64,000 nucleotides of DNA, from assembly GCF_000178975.2 (NCBI RefSeq), contig NC_015064.1:1178001-1242000 (forward strand). The letters run 5' to 3'. Made by a program: the position numbers and the translations under genes. This DNA is from Granulicella tundricola MP5ACTX9 (lineage in GTDB: Bacteria > Acidobacteriota > Terriglobia > Terriglobales > Acidobacteriaceae). The notes under the pieces were generated by a model. It saw only the letters and a program-made list of their open reading frames with translations, searched no databases and was not told where the DNA came from. The stretch's first letter is position 1. Each line of letters begins with the position of its first letter. This document shows positions 53,205-62,481 of the stretch, piece by piece.

Positions 53205-54938
53205 CTAGTCGAAGACTTCGCGGAGTGTTTCATCTGGTACACGAAGACGCTGGACGATGCTGAGGACGAGCTGCTCGACTTCTTTGGGCTGAATTTTGGC
53301 CTTGGTGAGGAACTGGGTGGGGCCGAGGCGGAGCTGGGACATCTCGCCCTCCGAGACCTCCTGGCCGGAGTAGACGACGAGGGGGAGGCTTCTGAGCTCG
53401 GGCTGCTGGCGGAGCCAGTCGACGAGGGAGAAGCCGCTGCCGTCGGGCAGGTGCAGGTCAAGGATGAGGAGATCGGGGCGCGAGAGCTGGCAGTGTTCCA
53501 TGGCCTGCTGGCGGGTGCTGGCGTGGTCGACGCGGACGTTGGCCTCTTCAAAGCCGGCGATGACGACGGCGGCGAGGTCAAGGTCATCTTCAACGAGGAG
53601 GACGTGGGCAGGGCCTTCCCCGGTGTGGAGGACGCGGGAGAGTTCCGCGAGGAGGATGTGCTCGTTGAAGGGCTTCTGGACCCAGCCCTGAGCTGCGGCG
53701 GAAACCTTGTGGCCACCAGCGGGGGAGCTTCCGGAGGAGAGCACGGAGAGTATGACGACGGGTACGTTGGCGGTGGCTGGGGAGTGCTTGAGGCGCTGGA
53801 GAGTCTCCCAGCCGCTCATGCCGGGCATGTTGAGGTCGAGCAGGATGGCGGAGACATCGTTGGCGGCGGCGAGTTCGATGGCTTTTTCGCCGCAATCCGC
53901 TTCGAGGACGGAGTAGCCCTGCTGGCTGAGGTGCTCGCCGACGATGGCGCGGATGTGGGCGTCGTCGTCGCAGAGGATGATCATGCCATCGCCGCTGGGC
54001 GGGAGGGAAGAGGTGGTGATCTGGCGGGGAGTGGCTGCGCCGTCCTGGGCGCGGCTGGTGCGGGGGAGCGAGACGAGGAGGGTGGCGCCGGGGCCGCGCT
54101 GGTGAGACTCGTTCGATTCCGCCCAGATGGAGCCGTTGTGCTGGAGGACGATGGTGCGGCAGATGGCGAGACCGAGGCCGGTGCCGCCTTTCTGGCGGGC
54201 GTCCGAGGCTTCGACCTGCTGGAAGCGATCGAAGATGGTGTCGAGCTTTTCAAGCGGGATTCCGCGGCCCTGATCGGCGACGCGGACGAGAACGGAGTCT
54301 AGGTCGGCTTCAACCTGGATGGTGACGATGCTCTGGGCGGGGGAGAACTTGATGGCGTTGGAGAGGAGATTGGTGAGGATCTGGAGGATGCGGTCCGGGT
54401 CGCCATCGAAGTACATGCCCTCAGGCGGGGAGAGCAGGGCGAGGGTAAGTTCGACCTGTGCGGTCTGGGCCATGGGGGTCATGGTCTCGACGGACTGCTG
54501 GACAAGGTCACGGAGGGAGCAGCGGCGGACGTGGAGGGGAGCGCGGCCGGATTCCATGCGCTCAAGATCGAGTATGTCGTTAATCAGACGGATGAGACGG
54601 TCTGTATTGGTGACGGCGATGCGCAGGAGGTTCTGGGCCTTGGCATCGACTTCCCCCATCATGCCGGCGGAGAGCAGGCCCAGGGCTCCGCGGATGCTGG
54701 TGAGCGGGGTGCGGAGCTCGTGGGAGACGGTGGAGATGAACTCGTCCTTGATGGTGTCGAGTTCTGAGCGCTGGGTGAGGAGGGAGTCTTTGCTGCGCTG
54801 CTGCTCCGAGGCCTCCTGGAGTTCACTGCGCAGGCGATTGATCTCGCGTTTGGCGCGGAGAAGCGTTACGCCCAGGAAAACGCAGATGAGGACGCAAGAG
54901 CCGATGCTGCCGAGAGTGTATAGGGTCGCCAAGCTCAT
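53205..54938 (-). CDS. Hybrid sensor histidine kinase with two receiver domains
   Basis: A 577-aa kinase with one N-terminal membrane helix (TLGSIGSCVLICVFLGVTLL). HisKA has phospho-acceptor H73 (STVSHELRTPLTS). HATPase_c has the N box (LTNLLSNAIKFSP), G1 (VADQGRGIPLEK) and G2 (KGGTGLGLAIC). Two C-terminal receivers follow, with Asp in LLDLNMPGMSG and LILDLHLPDGSG. No sensory domain is present, so input is likely from the membrane segment or a partner. Confidence 0.94.
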   Translation of the reverse strand: MSLATLYTLGSIGSCVLICVFLGVTLLRAKREINRLRSELQEASEQQRSKDSLLTQRSELDTIKDEFISTVSHELRTPLTSIRGALGLLSAGMMGEVDAKAQNLLRIAVTNTDRLIRLINDILDLERMESGRAPLHVRRCSLRDLVQQSVETMTPMAQTAQVELTLALLSPPEGMYFDGDPDRILQILTNLLSNAIKFSPAQSIVTIQVEADLDSVLVRVADQGRGIPLEKLDTIFDRFQQVEASDARQKGGTGLGLAICRTIVLQHNGSIWAESNESHQRGPGATLLVSLPRTSRAQDGAATPRQITTSSLPPSGDGMIILCDDDAHIRAIVGEHLSQQGYSVLEADCGEKAIELAAANDVSAILLDLNMPGMSGWETLQRLKHSPATANVPVVILSVLSSGSSPAGGHKVSAAAQGWVQKPFNEHILLAELSRVLHTGEGPAHVLLVEDDLDLAAVVIAGFEEANVRVDHASTRQQAMEHCQLSRPDLLILDLHLPDGSGFSLVDWLRQQPELRSLPLVVYSGQEVSEGEMSQLRLGPTQFLTKAKIQPKEVEQLVLSIVQRLRVPDETLREVFD

Positions 54939-55097
54939 TGTTAGGGATGCTTAATGCTAACGCATGGCGAAGCCCGATTGGATTTCAGGCTTTTGTAACT
55001 CGCCGAACGCTGAAGGTCAACGGCGATCTAGGGCTACTGGGCCGATCGTCTTGATGTTGAGCCAAGGAAGTAAGTCAGGAGAGAAAAGGTGGTTCAG

Positions 55098-55123
55098 GGC
55101 CGTTGCCTCTATGGGCAACGGCC
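55098..55123. terminator. Hairpin terminator downstream of the deoxyhypusine-synthase-like gene
   Basis: Stem GGCCGTTGCC / GGCAACGGCC with loop TCTATG. It lies 16 bp past the stop of the minus-strand gene. No strong T-run follows directly on that strand, so efficiency is uncertain. Confidence 0.6.
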
Positions 55124-55139
55124 TAATTTCAATTCCAGA

Positions 55140-56207
55140 TTACGCTGAGACGGCGACCTGGTCGAGGATCTCAGCGAAGTTCTTGCCTTGTCTGGCTAGA
55201 TACCCCTTCTTGTGGAAGGCGTATCCGGCGATGAGCGGGAGGGCGAGAGTGGCTTCGGAGAAGACCATCTGTTCATAGGTGAGATCGACCTTGCCCCAGG
55301 AGCTTGCTTCCTTGAGGGTCGATCCGGAGAGCGCGCCGTCACGGGCGTCCGCGACTGTGATCTGGATGGCGTACTTGTGCATGGGGGCGTCGTCGCCGAG
55401 GATCTCCGCGGCTACGACGATGTCCTGCGCGAAGTTCTTGGGTGTGCCGCCGCCGACCATGAAGAGGCCTGTGACGGGATTGGCGATCTTGAGCTTGGTG
55501 ATCTCGTAGAAGTCCTTGGCGGAGTCAATGGAGACGACCGGCTTGCCCTGGCGGGCGTGCTGGTGGGCGCAGAGACCGAAGCCGGCGGAGCAGTCCGAGA
55601 AGGCCGGGACGAAGATGGGGATGTTCTTTTCGTAACAGGCGAGGATGATGGAGTCGTCGTTGCCTGCGGCGGGGGTGCGGCCCTTGTCTACGAGGTACTT
55701 GCCCATGGCCTGGATGAACTCGCGGCTGGAGTAGGCGCGGGGCGTGAGGGAGTCGGTGATCTCGCGGATGGTGTCGTCGCAGACGCGGAGCTCGGCTTCA
55801 TCGATGAAGGTGTCGTAGATACGGTCGATCATGAGCTCGCGGAGATCTGCGTCGCCTGCGCCGTACTTGTACTCGTCACCGGCGATGTAGTGCTTGTAGC
55901 CGAGGGCTTCAAAGAAGTCCTGATCGACGATGTTGGCTCCGGTGGAGACGATGGCGTCGACCATGTTGTTGCGGATGAGGTCGACGAAGAGGGTCTTGAG
56001 GCCGGCGGAGATGAGGGAGCCGGCGAGGCAGAGGATGACGCCGCAGTCGGTGTCACGGAGCATCATGTCGTAGATATCGGCTGCGCGCGCGGTGTCGCGT
56101 GCGGAGTAGGCCATGTGGGCCATGGCTTCGACGAGCGGAACTACGTTGTGCTGCTTGATGTCGACGTGCTGAATGGGGGCTTTGAGGAGTTCTTCTTTTG
56201 TGGGCAT
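55140..56207 (-). CDS. Deoxyhypusine synthase family protein
   Basis: A 355-aa member of the deoxyhypusine/homospermidine synthase family. NAD-binding and core segments are VSTGANIVDQDFFEALG, FVPAFSDCSAGFG and GLFMVGGGTPKNFAQDI. The Lys in SSWGKVD is at the position of the catalytic lysine. Bacteria have no eIF5A, so bacterial members are thought to act on polyamines; the substrate is inferred. The ATG at 56207 (MPTKEELL) is chosen over the longer frame. Confidence 0.9.
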   Translation of the reverse strand: MPTKEELLKAPIQHVDIKQHNVVPLVEAMAHMAYSARDTARAADIYDMMLRDTDCGVILCLAGSLISAGLKTLFVDLIRNNMVDAIVSTGANIVDQDFFEALGYKHYIAGDEYKYGAGDADLRELMIDRIYDTFIDEAELRVCDDTIREITDSLTPRAYSSREFIQAMGKYLVDKGRTPAAGNDDSIILACYEKNIPIFVPAFSDCSAGFGLCAHQHARQGKPVVSIDSAKDFYEITKLKIANPVTGLFMVGGGTPKNFAQDIVVAAEILGDDAPMHKYAIQITVADARDGALSGSTLKEASSWGKVDLTYEQMVFSEATLALPLIAGYAFHKKGYLARQGKNFAEILDQVAVSA

Positions 56208-56272
56208 GGCAGGGATAAGAATATCAGTTTCATGCTGGACGGGCGCGGGATTGGGCCGGGTTCGTGAGAATT

Positions 56273-56365
56273 TCACACGGGCAGCGGCGTACAGAGAAGC
56301 ACGATGCCGGCGATCACGAGGACTACGGAAGCGACGTATTGAAGCAGATTGAGTGGGAAGCGCAT
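56273..56365 (-). CDS. Very small single-helix membrane protein (30 aa)
   Basis: The ATG at 56365 follows CAGGAG at 8 bases. It encodes MRFPLNLLQYV followed by ASVVLVIAGIVLLCTPLPV and TGA. One transmembrane helix, no recognised family. It lies about 90 bp downstream of the XRE regulator on the same strand. Confidence 0.45.
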   Translation of the reverse strand: MRFPLNLLQYVASVVLVIAGIVLLCTPLPV

Positions 56366-56454
56366 AACAGAGTCTCCTGTTGATCTATGGCTATGTTGCC
56401 TGCTGACAACGCCCGGAGCCAGGGAGCGTTGTCAGCAAAGCGAGGTGACAGATG

Positions 56455-56649
56455 TCATGCTTCGTCGAGAAAGATGGTTTCAATGGAGGCCCCGAAGAGA
56501 CGGGCGATGCGGAAGGCCAGCGGCAACGACGGGTCGTATCGACCGGTTTCTATGGCGTTGACGGACTGACGTGAGACCTCAAGACGGTCCGCTAGATCCT
56601 GCTGAGACCAGGCGCGTTCTGCACGGAGAATACGGAGGCGGTTATTCAT
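56455..56649 (-). CDS. XRE-family helix-turn-helix regulator
   Basis: A 64-aa protein that is almost all HTH: MNNRLRILRAERAWSQQDLA then DRLEVSRQSVNAIETGRYDPSL. The ATG at 56649 overlaps the stop of the upstream membrane protein gene by 8 bp. Such short regulators paired with a four-helix membrane protein are a common module, probably autoregulatory (inference). Confidence 0.9.
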   Translation of the reverse strand: MNNRLRILRAERAWSQQDLADRLEVSRQSVNAIETGRYDPSLPLAFRIARLFGASIETIFLDEA

Positions 56650-57052
56650 TGCCGGCCCTGTACTTAAGGCGTAGGAAGAAGTCGGAGATGCCGACGATGA
56701 TCCAGAAGATGACGAAGACGTGGAAGCCATCGACTGGGGGGAAGTGCGCAAAGAGGTGCACGAAGCTCCAGAACGAGGTGAGTGCGAGGGTGAACCCCGC
56801 TCCCCAGAGAAGGGACTGGATGAAGAGCTCGCGCTGGAACTCGTCTTTTTCTTCCTTGAGGTAGAGGGCGACGATGACGATCATCGCGATGATGGGGATG
56901 GACGGGATCGTTGCCAGCCCGATGGCGGCCGGGAGGGGAAGGCGTCCGTGATAGAAGACGTGGAAGGTAAGGAAGACGGTGAGGACGTATGCCGCACTGG
57001 CGATTGCGATGCGACGCAGGTAACGGGCTACTGCGGGTGAATGGTTTGACAT
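56642..57052 (-). CDS. Four-helix inner membrane protein paired with the XRE regulator
   Basis: A 136-aa protein with four predicted membrane helices (IASAAYVLTVFLTFHVFY, IGLATIPSIPIIAMIVIVALY, LLWGAGFTLALTSFWSFVHL, FHVFVIFWIIVGISDFFL) and a short cytoplasmic KEEKDEFQREL loop. It shares an operon with the 64-aa XRE protein. Function unknown. Confidence 0.82.
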   Translation of the reverse strand: MSNHSPAVARYLRRIAIASAAYVLTVFLTFHVFYHGRLPLPAAIGLATIPSIPIIAMIVIVALYLKEEKDEFQRELFIQSLLWGAGFTLALTSFWSFVHLFAHFPPVDGFHVFVIFWIIVGISDFFLRLKYRAGNE

Positions 57053-57149
57053 GTCGTGTTTCCTTTACTCAATGACAAATTAACTTTACTCTTGTATTTA
57101 AAGATGTCAAGGGTGCTTGTCATGTTTATTTGCTTGTTAGGCTTGTTGC

Positions 57150-58481
57150 ATGAATGTGAACTTTGCGGAGCGGGCGCATAACCACAACTGGAAGCTGGAC
57201 CCGATTGTGCGGTCGCTGCTGGATACGGACTTTTACAAGCTGCTGATGCTGCAGTTCATCTGGAAGAACTTTCCGCAGGTGCAGGTGACGAGCGAGGTGG
57301 TGAACCGTACGGTACGGGTGCATCTGGCCGAGCGGGTGGGGATGGCGGCGCTGCGGGAGCAGATGGAGCATGTGCGGGGGCTGCGGTTTCGGCGGTCTGA
57401 GCTGGTTTGGCTGGCGGGTAATACGTTCTATGGAGTCAGGTTCATCTTTGAGCCGGCGTTTCTGGAGTGGCTGGAGAAGGACTTTGCGCTTTCGGACTAC
57501 GAGATTGCGGAGCAGGAGTCGGACGATCCGGCTCATGCGGGGCAGTTGACGCTTCGGTTCAGCGGGTTGTGGACTGCCGTCACAATGTGGGAGGTTTATG
57601 CGCTGGCGATCGTGAGCGAGTTGAAGACTCGGGCGGCGCTGGCGGAGTTGAGTGAGCTCGAACTGGATGTTTTGTATGCGCGGGCTAAGACTCGGCTTTG
57701 GGACAAGATCGAGAAGCTGCGGGATGTGGAAGGGCTGCAGCTTTCGGACTTTGGGACGCGGCGGCGGCACTCGTTCTTGTGGCAGGAGTACGCGGTGCAG
57801 GCACTGAGGGCTTCGCTGGGGAAGAGATTTGGTGGAACGTCCAATACGGCGCTGGCGTACAAGCATGATCTGGAGGCGATTGGGACGAACGCGCATGAGC
57901 TGCCGATGGCGATGGCGGCGCTCGCCTCTGTTGGGAGCGATGATGAGTTGCGGGCCTCGCAGTATCGGGTGCTGGAGCTTTGGCAGAGGAGCTATGGGGG
58001 GTCGCTGCTGATCATGCTGCCGGATACGTTCGGGACGACGCAGTTCCTGGAGCATGCGCCGGAGTTTGCTGCGGACTGGACGGGGCAGCGGGTGGACTCG
58101 AAGGACCCGTATGTCGCCGGGGATGAGTATGTTGCGTGGCTGGAGAGCCGGGGGCGTGATCCGCGGCAGAAGAGGCTGATCGCGTCCGATGGGCTGGATG
58201 TGGATGACATTGTGAAGCTGCATGAGTACTTCAGTGGGCGGATACGGTTTTCAGCCGGGTGGGGGACGCTGCTGACGAACGACTTCCGCGGCTGCCATCC
58301 GAGGGGTGAGGACACGCTGGAGCCGCTGAGCCTGGTCTGCAAGCTGACGAGTGCGAACGGGATCCCTACGGTGAAGCTGAGCGACAACGCGAGGAAGACG
58401 GCGGGGCCGGTAGAGCTTGTGGCGAGGTATCGACGGGTGTTTGGGAGTGAGGCGGAGACGGGGGCTGCGGTGATCGTTTAG
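57150..58481 (+). CDS. pncB: Nicotinate phosphoribosyltransferase
   Basis: Converts nicotinate and PRPP to nicotinate mononucleotide in the Preiss-Handler NAD salvage route; 443 aa. Family features are SLLDTDFYKLLMLQFIWK at the N-terminus, the FGTRRRHSFLWQE region, and GTSNTALAYKHDLEAIGTNAHE (given as GTSNTALAY and GTNAHE). The CinA gene at 37.2 kb works in a related NAD salvage branch but is not linked. Confidence 0.95.
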   Translation: MNVNFAERAHNHNWKLDPIVRSLLDTDFYKLLMLQFIWKNFPQVQVTSEVVNRTVRVHLAERVGMAALREQMEHVRGLRFRRSELVWLAGNTFYGVRFIFEPAFLEWLEKDFALSDYEIAEQESDDPAHAGQLTLRFSGLWTAVTMWEVYALAIVSELKTRAALAELSELELDVLYARAKTRLWDKIEKLRDVEGLQLSDFGTRRRHSFLWQEYAVQALRASLGKRFGGTSNTALAYKHDLEAIGTNAHELPMAMAALASVGSDDELRASQYRVLELWQRSYGGSLLIMLPDTFGTTQFLEHAPEFAADWTGQRVDSKDPYVAGDEYVAWLESRGRDPRQKRLIASDGLDVDDIVKLHEYFSGRIRFSAGWGTLLTNDFRGCHPRGEDTLEPLSLVCKLTSANGIPTVKLSDNARKTAGPVELVARYRRVFGSEAETGAAVIV

Positions 58482-58526
58482 TAAAGGGTTCATCTCGCGT
58501 TGCTCGAGGCTCGATATACTTTCTGC

Positions 58527-59465
58527 ATGATGAAGCTTCACCCGGTTGCCAAGGTTGCTGTTGCACTCTCTTTTGTCCCCTTCGTTTTCGTTCAGCGTAG
58601 CGCTGCGTGGGGTGCCGATGGGCATCGCATGATCAATCGGCTGGCCGCGCAGTATCTGCCGGCGGATGTGCCTGCGTTTATGCGCAATGGCGAGGCGCAA
58701 GACACGCTGGAGTACCTGGGGCCGGAGCCGGATCGGTGGAAGAACAGGGCGGAGAGCGAGTTGAGCGCGACGCAGTCTCCGGATCACTTTATCGACATGG
58801 AGTGGGCGGACTTGGTGGGGACGCTGCCGAAGCGGCGGTACGACTACATCCGTGAGGTCGATAAGATTGCGCCGGCGCATCCGGAGTTGAAGCTGACGGC
58901 GGAGAAGATCGGGTTTCAGCCGTGGGAGGTTGAGGAGAACTATCAGCGGCTGAAGGTGGCGTTCCGGGAGTACCGGAAGCTGGTTGCAGCCAATGCGGAT
59001 ACGGGGCCGGATAAGAAGGCGATCCTTTTCTATGCTGGGTGGCTGGGGCACTATGTGGCGGATGGATCGCAGCCGCTGCATGACTCGATTCAATACAACG
59101 GGTGGACGGGGCCCAACCCGAACGGCTATACGACAGAACACAAGATTCACGCGAAGTTCGAATCGACCTATGTGAGTGCGAATGTGCCGCGGGTGGAGAT
59201 TGCGGCACTGGTTGCGGCTTCTACACCGAAGCTGATGACGGATGAGTGGAGCGACTACCTGACTTATCTAAGGACATCTGAGGGGCAGGTGGAGAAGCTT
59301 TATCAATTGGATAAGGCTGGGGCTTTTGATGGAGCTGGGACGCCTGCGGGAAAGGCGTTTACGGAGGAGCGGATTGCGGCTGGAGTGATCGAACTGCGGG
59401 ACATGATCTACACGGCTTGGGTGCGGAGCGGTGATCCGGTTGAGGAGTACAAGGGGGCGCAGTAG
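58527..59465 (+). CDS. S1/P1 nuclease (phospholipase C/P1 nuclease fold), secreted
   Basis: About 312 aa with a signal peptide (VAVALSFVPFVFVQRSAA) cleaved directly before WGADGHRMINRLAA, the Trp/His zinc-ligand start typical of this fold. Further zinc ligands are in SPDHFIDMEWAD, GHYVADGSQPLHDS and HKIHAKFES. It is likely a periplasmic or extracellular zinc nuclease acting on RNA or ssDNA (family inference). Confidence 0.89.
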   Translation: MMKLHPVAKVAVALSFVPFVFVQRSAAWGADGHRMINRLAAQYLPADVPAFMRNGEAQDTLEYLGPEPDRWKNRAESELSATQSPDHFIDMEWADLVGTLPKRRYDYIREVDKIAPAHPELKLTAEKIGFQPWEVEENYQRLKVAFREYRKLVAANADTGPDKKAILFYAGWLGHYVADGSQPLHDSIQYNGWTGPNPNGYTTEHKIHAKFESTYVSANVPRVEIAALVAASTPKLMTDEWSDYLTYLRTSEGQVEKLYQLDKAGAFDGAGTPAGKAFTEERIAAGVIELRDMIYTAWVRSGDPVEEYKGAQ

Positions 59466-59529
59466 AGCAGTGACAAAATAGTGATAAGGCAGTGATGAGG
59501 CAGTGGAAAGGCAGTAACGGCAGGGAGGC

Positions 59530-60033
59530 TTAGGCTGGGGTTTCGGTGTGGAGCTTGAGGAGGAGACGCTCCAGCGCGGGGCGCAGGATGAGGGCGACGA
59601 GAGGGATCAGCGCGGCGGAGAAGAGGGTCCAGACGATGAGGGCGTGCCACTCCCACGACCAGAGCATGCGGGTGGTGGCGAGGGGGTGGTGACGCATGGC
59701 GCTGAGGAGAGCCTCACGGTCCAAAGGGAGCTTGCCGGTGTGGAAGATGCGGTCGCCTATGTCTATGAAGACGAAGAACAGGGCGAGTTGGAGCGGGTAG
59801 ACGAGGTGGTTGGAGATCTGGGACGCTACCAGGTTCAGACGCAGGACGAAGGCCACGGCAAGGCAGAGGAGGGTGGTCGAGCCGAGCAGCGGATTGATGC
59901 CGACGGCTACCCCAACCGCGAGCGACCAGGCGAGGCGGCGGGGGGAGGCTCCGACGCGCAGCAGATGCATGACCGGCGAGATGATGTGCCGTTGGAAGAG
60001 AAGCGAGATGGATGCGGTGAGAGAAGCTGCCAT
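59530..60033 (-). CDS. DUF2062 membrane protein
   Basis: About 167 aa. The DUF2062 signature is ASPRRLAWSLAVGVAVGINPLLGS, followed by LNLVASQISNHLVYPLQLAL and a C-terminal membrane pair. The ATG at 60033 opens directly on the family domain; an ATG at 60096 would add 21 residues but would overlap the promoter of the divergent acyltransferase gene. Function unknown. Confidence 0.82.
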   Translation of the reverse strand: MAASLTASISLLFQRHIISPVMHLLRVGASPRRLAWSLAVGVAVGINPLLGSTTLLCLAVAFVLRLNLVASQISNHLVYPLQLALFFVFIDIGDRIFHTGKLPLDREALLSAMRHHPLATTRMLWSWEWHALIVWTLFSAALIPLVALILRPALERLLLKLHTETPA

Positions 60034-60138
60034 GCGGGATTGAGGTAAGGATAGACTGAGGTGGTCGAACGGTGTCGCTATGCCCGGACTTTTCATCAGA
60101 TGCTTACTCTTCGGCCTACTCATCAATTTAGGGGTTTC

Positions 60139-60906
60139 ATGCACGTTCTACGCGCGCTTCTTCGTACGGCAAAGCTGATTGGTTATTTCACCTGGTTTGG
60201 GCTGGAGCTTCTGATTCGGCGGCCGGCGACACGGCAGGCTAGGGCGGATTGGCTGCATCGATTCTGTGCGGCGGCGCTGCGTGGGTTCGATGTGAAGCTG
60301 ACGGTGGAGGGGGAGTTTCCGGCGCGTGGGGCGTTGATTTCAAACCACTTGAGCTACCTGGACATCATTGTGTTTGCGGCGATGTCGCCTTGTGTTTTTT
60401 GTTCCAAGGCGGAGATTAAGCACTGGCCGATCCTGGGGTGGATGACGACGATGGCGGGGACCGTCTATGTGGATCGCGGGCGGGGTGGGTCGGCGGCTAA
60501 GGCGGGTGGGGAGATGAAACTGGCGGCGGAGGCGGGGTTGCCGGTGGTGTTTTTTCCTGAAGGGACAACGAGTAACGGGGAGCAGGTGCTGGCGTTTCAC
60601 TCTGGATTGCTGGCGCAGGCGATCGGGGCGGAGGAGCCGATTACCGGGGCCTATCTGAGCTACTCGCTGGATGAGGAGAATGGGGAGGGCGTAAGTGTCT
60701 CAGACGATGTGGCTTACTGGGGGGATGTGAATATGCTGAAACACATCTTCCGGTTCCTGGGTTTGCAGGGATGCCATGCGCGGGTGCGGATTGGGGATGG
60801 GCCGATTGCGTTCCGGTGCGGGGTGAAGGACCGGAAAGGGGCTGCGCGGGAGGCTCGGGAGGCTGTGCTGGAGTTGGCGGGAACGTTTGTGAATACAGCT
60901 ACTTAG
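60139..60906 (+). CDS. plsC: 1-acyl-sn-glycerol-3-phosphate acyltransferase (PlsC family)
   Basis: A 255-aa LPLAT-family acyltransferase with an N-terminal membrane segment. Motif I is SNHLSYLD (HX4D), motif II GTVYVDRGRGG and motif III FFPEGTTSNG. It probably acylates lysophosphatidic acid, continuing the pathway served by gpsA-plsY elsewhere in the window. The ATG at 60139 is chosen at the start of the family homology. Its 3' end overlaps the udk gene by 8 bp. Confidence 0.9.
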   Translation: MHVLRALLRTAKLIGYFTWFGLELLIRRPATRQARADWLHRFCAAALRGFDVKLTVEGEFPARGALISNHLSYLDIIVFAAMSPCVFCSKAEIKHWPILGWMTTMAGTVYVDRGRGGSAAKAGGEMKLAAEAGLPVVFFPEGTTSNGEQVLAFHSGLLAQAIGAEEPITGAYLSYSLDEENGEGVSVSDDVAYWGDVNMLKHIFRFLGLQGCHARVRIGDGPIAFRCGVKDRKGAAREAREAVLELAGTFVNTAT

Positions 60907-61558
60907 CTCGGGTATAGCCGTGTTTGCGGAGGGTGCTGAGGACCTGTTCGACGGACCAGTCGAGGGAGTCTGTTCCTTCCACGGTGAGGGTGGCGTGGTG
61001 AGCGGAGGGGAGGACGTACTGCTCTGCCATGGGGTGGGCGGTCTCAAGATACTGATTCCTAACGCTTTCTTCCGTTCGGCCGCGCTCTTTGACGTCGCGG
61101 TGGATGCGGCGCATGAGGCAGACTTCGTGGGGGGCGTCGACGTAGATGCTGAGATTGTAGAGGGCTCTCAGGGGCTCGTAATGGAGGGCCAGGATGCCCT
61201 CTACGATGATGAAATCGGTGGGGCGGATGGTCTCTTCGGCGTCGGGGATTCGGGTGTGGGTGGCGAAGTCATAGGTGGGGGCCTGGATGGGATTGCCAGC
61301 GGCTAGCTGGCGGACGTGCTCGGTCAAAAGTGTTGATTCTAAAGAGTCTGGGTGGTCGAAATTTTGGGTGGCTCGCTCTTCATGGGAGAGGTGGGCGAGG
61401 TCATGGTAGTAGAGATCGAGGGTGAGAAGGGTGGCGGAAAGCTCTGAGGCGAGCTCGCGCGCGAGGGTGGTTTTGCCGGAGCCTGAGCAGCCGGCTATGC
61501 CCAGGATGAAGGGCTTGCGGGGGAAGGTGAGCTGGGCGGAGTCAGTCAATACACCCAC
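60899..61558 (-). CDS. udk: Uridine kinase
   Basis: Phosphorylates uridine and cytidine. The P-loop is GIAGCSGSGKTTLARELA; the LDLYYHDL and NFDHPDSLE segments are typical, with VEGILAL and the RRIHRDVKERGR lid. A GTG at 61558 is taken as start; a TTG at 61549 is possible. It lies downstream of the purine nucleoside phosphorylase gene on the same strand, a nucleoside salvage pair, separated by phased CACCACAA repeats. Confidence 0.9.
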   Translation of the reverse strand: MGVLTDSAQLTFPRKPFILGIAGCSGSGKTTLARELASELSATLLTLDLYYHDLAHLSHEERATQNFDHPDSLESTLLTEHVRQLAAGNPIQAPTYDFATHTRIPDAEETIRPTDFIIVEGILALHYEPLRALYNLSIYVDAPHEVCLMRRIHRDVKERGRTEESVRNQYLETAHPMAEQYVLPSAHHATLTVEGTDSLDWSVEQVLSTLRKHGYTRAK

Positions 61559-61578
61559 GATAAACCATGCGTTTTTCT

Positions 61579-61630
61579 CACCACAACGACACCACAAATC
61601 ACCACAAACGCACCACAAACTTCACCACGA
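61579..61630. repeat. Five phased CACCACAA-type repeats between punA and udk
   Basis: CACCACAA(A/C) occurs at 61579, 61590, 61600 and 61611, with a degenerate CACCACGA at 61623, so the period is 10-12 bp. It occupies nearly the whole space between the two salvage genes. Helical phasing suggests a cooperative protein-binding array or a small tandem repeat. Confidence 0.65.
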
Positions 61631-61632
61631 TT

Positions 61633-62481
61633 TCAGAGGCGGGGGATGATGGCGGTCAGGAGGGCGGAGAAACGGGATTCGACCTGGCGGCCGATGTCCA
61701 TGACCTCTTCGTGGTGGATGACTTCGTTCGAGACGCCTGCAGCGGGGTTGGTGACGAGGGAGAGGCCGAGGACGGGGATGCCCATGTGGCGGGCGATGAT
61801 GACCTCATGGACGGTGGACATGCCGACGAGGTCCGCGCCGAGGGTGCGGAATGCACGGATCTCTGCGGCGGTCTCGTAGGAGGGTCCGAGGACGGCCAGG
61901 TAGACGCCTTCTTCCAAGATGTAGCCCTGTTTGGCGGCTTCCTCTACGGCGATGGCGCGGAGGGCGGCGGGGTAGGCGGTGGTCATGTCGAAGAAGCGGT
62001 AGCCGGAGGTTTCGTTGGTGGCGAAGCGGGGCTCGTTGGGGCCGAGGGCGGCGTTGGTGCCGGTGAGGTTGATGTGGTCTGAGATGGCGACGAGGGAGCC
62101 GGGCTTGTAGGTGGGCTTGATGCCTCCGGCGGCGTTGGTGACGATGAGGGTCTTGCAGCCGAGGAGGCCGAGGACGCGGGTGGGGAAGGTGACCTCCGGC
62201 ATGGTGTAGCCCTCATATGCGTGGACGCGGCCCTGCATGACGGCTACGGGGACTCCGGCGATGGTGCCGAGGATGAGGTTGCCGGAGTGGCCTTCTACCG
62301 TGGACTGGGGGAAGTGGGGGATGGTGGCGTAGGGGATGGTGACGGGGTTCTCGACCGCGGAGGCGAAGGAGCCGAGGCCTGACCCTAGGATGATGCCGAC
62401 GGCCGGGACGAGGGGGGTGAGGGTGCGGATGTAGGCGGCGGCGGATTGGGCTCGGGTGTAGAGGTCTGGTAAGGAGGTCAT
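61633..62481 (-). CDS. punA: Purine nucleoside phosphorylase (PNP type I)
   Basis: Phosphorolyses purine nucleosides. The 282-aa trimeric-type enzyme has GIILGSGLGSFAS, TVEGHSGNLILG, MQGRVHAYEGYTM and LIVTNAAGGI, with the later EVIIARHMGIPVLGLSLVTN segment. Normal length. It pairs with uridine kinase downstream. Confidence 0.94.
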   Translation of the reverse strand: MTSLPDLYTRAQSAAAYIRTLTPLVPAVGIILGSGLGSFASAVENPVTIPYATIPHFPQSTVEGHSGNLILGTIAGVPVAVMQGRVHAYEGYTMPEVTFPTRVLGLLGCKTLIVTNAAGGIKPTYKPGSLVAISDHINLTGTNAALGPNEPRFATNETSGYRFFDMTTAYPAALRAIAVEEAAKQGYILEEGVYLAVLGPSYETAAEIRAFRTLGADLVGMSTVHEVIIARHMGIPVLGLSLVTNPAAGVSNEVIHHEEVMDIGRQVESRFSALLTAIIPRL

